Assembly (NCBI GenBank): GCA_013397435.1
Contig: VZRG01000883.1
Location: 128,485-192,484, forward strand
Reading direction: 5' to 3'
DNA length: 64,000 bases
DNA from: Erythrocercus mccallii
Lineage: Eukaryota; Chordata; Aves; Passeriformes; Dicruridae
Below are positions 61,301 to 64,000 of the stretch, one piece after another. The notes under the pieces are model-generated. The model searched no databases and was not told the DNA's origin. It saw only the letters and a list, made by a program, of their open reading frames with translations. The stretch's first letter is position 1. Each line of letters starts with the position of its first letter. Made by a program: the position numbers and the translations under genes.

Positions 61301-64000
61301 AAGGTTCCTAAAGAACAATAACACAGGGATTTTGTTGGGGTCAGTAAACAAAAATATGCTTTAAGATTTAACATTACAGGAAAAGTGGTATGCAAAATCA
61401 TTTTTTTCGAATACATTCAGCAGCCAAGTCAATTAGTTTCCATAATCTTCAGCTATATCTGTACAATCCCTGCATCATAACACAATTCTTAAATGGGCTT
61501 CACCATGTTCACTAGTGAATTCAGCTAGCACAACTGGCTCTGCTCACACCATTACAGCTTTCTTCCATGAACCTAAACCTTGAGCCAAGTCTAAACATGT
61601 GCTTACTCTCTGCTTCATGACTGCAGTCATTCATCGCGACTGAAGCGTCTTTCTAACACACTAAGAAACAAGTACTTCTCAGCAATATCAAAGCAAAATT
61701 TCACCCAACTAAGCAAGCAGACTATTCGCTAGATTTTGTACTGCTTCCCATTGACTTCACAGGCACCTGTTGCTAGTTTGAGGCTTCAAAATTAAGGTTT
61801 TGAATTAAATTTTTTTATCATGTTGAATTTGTGTTGTGTGGACATTGAAGGAAGTGAAGATAGGGCGGTCGAACTGGTAATATACTTTACATAAAATATC
61901 CTTAAAATGTATTCAAATCTTACTGAACTCAGGGATTTCTTACTGAAGTAATCCATGGAAGTAAAACACAAACCTTATTAATTAGGACCTATCCAAGGCT
62001 TTCTATCCTGCTGTCTCATTTTTAGAATTCTCTCACTTCAAACTCTGTGGAACTGATTTCTTTTAATTCAGAGCCTCATTTATTTTCTGAAAATATCATT
62101 AAAAACATTAACATGTAAATGAGAAAACCAGCCTCTAAGTAGTAAGTCTTCTTTTTAAACACTCAAAAAATCTGTATGGAATGGCACAAGGGCTGCTACA
62201 CTGTGCTTTGAAAGACCATCTACTGCTGAGTGCTAGAGAAAGGCTTATAGTGGAATGCATAATATATTATCAGAACCATGTAGTAGATGCTAAGTAGTAA
62301 AGAGAAGGCTTTTTTAACAACATGCACATTAAACAGTGCACCTATTGTATTAATCTAGTTTTAGTCTCTTGCAACTCTGTTAAGAATAAACAGCAGTAAC
62401 ACAGACCTACAGCTCCTTCAGTGAATATACTTGTATCATAATCCTTAACAAGACATAACTTTAAATATCCAGATTGCAAGATACAATGGTCCAGAGCTAG
62501 AGTAACATAAAAGGCACTGACTTACCTCTCTTTATAGTGAACCACAAGCCCTGTTACTTCTCCCTCAAACAAAAGGAACTGACCATAGTTCTGCCGTACT
62601 CTTCAGCAGAACAACATTCTTACATGTAATGCGTGGTTTACCTTCACCGCTCTACATCTACCAGGAAGAAGAGGGGGAGTAATGAGAGGAAGTAGTACAA
62701 GACACAGAATTCTTTGCCAGATCTTTTATCAAACAGCTGTTTACAGGTATCAGGGAAGACAGGATATAATAAAGAAATTGAGAGCGGATATAAAGAAAGG
62801 GACAAAAAGAGGGTATCCATAAACTGGGCTCATGAGTTTATACCAGAATTATACTTACAGAGTTATGTAGAGTTCGTTGAATAAAACATTGAAAAATACA
62901 AGACAGAGGAAGAAATGGGAAACGAAATATGTACAATAAAAAGTATTATGTCATCTGGGTATGAGCATTACCAACAAAGGGAGCAGACAAAACGTCTTGA
63001 TTACAAGACATTTAAATCTGATTTAATCTTTCTTTTTCACCCACCAGATGGTGCCCTTGCAGCATCCTTGAACAAGCTAAGCGAATCTCTGCCTCTGTCT
63101 ATAGACACAGATAGATCATTCCCTGTGTTCTCATACCTGGTTCTGAAGGGACAGTTTACCTGTATCACTGACATTTGAACTGTTCTTAAAAAGATGAGAC
63201 TTCTCAGATAGATCTTGGCATACATATTTTTCAAAATCTCATTAGAAGTCTGACTGATTTTGGTAGCAGCATGATCTACAGGCCATACCTACCCCTGTGG
63301 CAGCTGGTATCCACTGTGGTATATGGATCTGTGAGCAGGGGAATGACAGTTTGGCATCAATTAGGAGAGCACACAAACTCTTAGAAAACACTGGAGATTT
63401 ATTTTGTTGCCTGAAACATGGTTTCTAACCTGGAAATACTTCATCTCTGCAGAGATGTGTATTTCTCCCACAGTGATGGAGAAAGCTTTGCAGCTGTTCA
63501 GGTTAATGTGCTCCTGTTTCTCTGCTGACATTTAAACTCAAGGATACACAGCATTCTTCAAGGCTTGATTGGCACACAGAAGTAAAATGTGTATTCAGTG
63601 TTAATCTCCTAGTCTATTACTACTATCTTTCATAATCTACATATATTTTACAAAATTCTTTAGTAAGAAAGGCTGTCAGAGCAAATGATGCATCAAATTC
63701 AAACAGGCCATCAAGATTGCTAATGGATTTTAATAGCAGCTATTACAGCATAATGGTATTTTCCCAACAGCTGTTTGTTTATAAAATTTTCAGTTTACAA
63801 GACCTTTATGTCCAATCCCAGGAGACATCCATCAATTCATTTATAATCATTTGGTTCAACCTACATGTAAATGCTGTCTTATTTGCACTGGATGTTGACT
63901 GTATATGTGTAGAAGACATAAGCAACTACCACAGCAACAAAAATGCTGGGGAACTTTGCAAACTAAACTAATTAGTGTGTACCTTTTGGCTTTACCAACA
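49382..64000 (-). other. PRUNE2 intron upstream of window exon 1 (runs off the right edge)
   Basis: At least 14.6 kb. It holds a 2-kb CR1 element near its left end. The remaining 51.7-64 kb is AT-rich with A- or T-runs (for example 59,430-59,475 and 60,597-60,608), and I could not find the preceding PRUNE2 exon in it. In human the corresponding intron hosts the antisense lncRNA PCA3; I see no recognisable counterpart on the plus strand here. Confidence 0.75.
49690..51655 (+). mobile_element. CR1 LINE, 5'-truncated, inactivated
   Basis: A plus-strand CR1 fragment covering the end of the endonuclease-to-RT linker, the reverse transcriptase and the 3' region. Conceptual pieces in several frames read as CR1: LKLKKEIYAM, LNLTGDVKDNKKGFYNF, GIHPRVLRELADVALLLS, FEKSWPDDS, FDTVSHN, KGSVLGPILIISDLEEG, RPHLEC and DLINTYKHLKGG. 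Frameshifts and stops break the ORF. Two RT catalytic positions are lost: the YLDF motif reads YLSF, and the FADD motif reads FAGD (50,805-50,816). The 3' end is near 51,650 (cctttccaacccgaacaaat); the 5' end is approximate. Confidence 0.9.

Larger units (their letters stand above)
1..64000 (-). other. PRUNE2: PRUNE2 gene body (internal portion; both ends outside the window)
   Basis: All supported coding sequence belongs to one minus-strand gene. Ten exons join in frame through AG/GT boundaries into 2,779 complete codons that follow the known PRUNE2 order: end of the DHHA2-like segment, very long acidic region, then BCH domain. The human long isoform is about 3,088 residues, so roughly 250 N-terminal residues (DHH part) and about 45 C-terminal residues are missing. 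PRUNE2 is a cytoplasmic, neuron-enriched protein of the BNIP2/caytaxin family; the family BCH domain binds Rho GTPases and their regulators. Identification rests on many recognised conserved segments and is essentially certain; I could not run an alignment. Confidence 0.97.

Noticed and set aside
1..64000. CRISPR arrays, operons, bacterial promoters or toxin systems
   Set aside because: Nothing of this kind; the window is a vertebrate intron-rich gene.

Overview
The window is vertebrate, almost certainly avian, nuclear DNA. The clade call rests on interspersed repeats: CR1 LINEs (one long 5'-truncated copy in sense, one short 3' tail in antisense) and several LTRs that resemble endogenous-retrovirus families known from birds. 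No bacterial, organellar, rRNA or tRNA gene features were seen. The species cannot be named from the sequence. If synteny is conserved, the locus would lie on the avian Z chromosome (inference).

One protein-coding gene occupies the whole window on the minus strand: PRUNE2 (also BMCC1/BNIPXL/KIAA0367). Ten coding exons can be delimited to the base, in transcription order 49381-49226, 48100-41599 (a 6,502-nt giant exon), 41138-40337, 19695-19616, 18717-18517, 13362-13186, 9006-8904, 5310-5179, 5025-4939 and 235-137. All have AG/GT boundaries and all nine junctions keep the frame. They total 8,339 nt, or 2,779 complete codons plus two bases. The DHH-domain exons lie beyond the right edge and the last few dozen codons lie beyond the left edge.

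Right part (49.2-64 kb): the end of the DHHA2-type segment and a long upstream intron with a 2-kb dead CR1 element. Middle (40.3-48.1 kb): the giant exon and an 802-nt exon encode a long, acidic, Ser/Thr-rich, probably disordered region. It carries about 25 scattered tryptophans and several short-linear-motif candidates (kinesin-light-chain W-acidic and LC3-interacting types). A 19-kb intron follows (19.7-40.3 kb), holding a solo LTR, a CR1 tail and two unassigned exon-like segments. Left part (0.1-19.7 kb): seven short exons encode the conserved linker and the BNIP2/Cdc42GAP homology (BCH, CRAL-TRIO-like) domain; the introns hold three more LTR-like insertions.

The most interesting material is within PRUNE2 itself: an in-frame 96-nt cassette-exon candidate, a 28-nt microexon candidate whose phases let it replace the 802-nt exon, a likely internal start for a short BCH-only isoform, and the motif candidates in the giant exon. 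I found no convincing second gene and no clearly new biological system.
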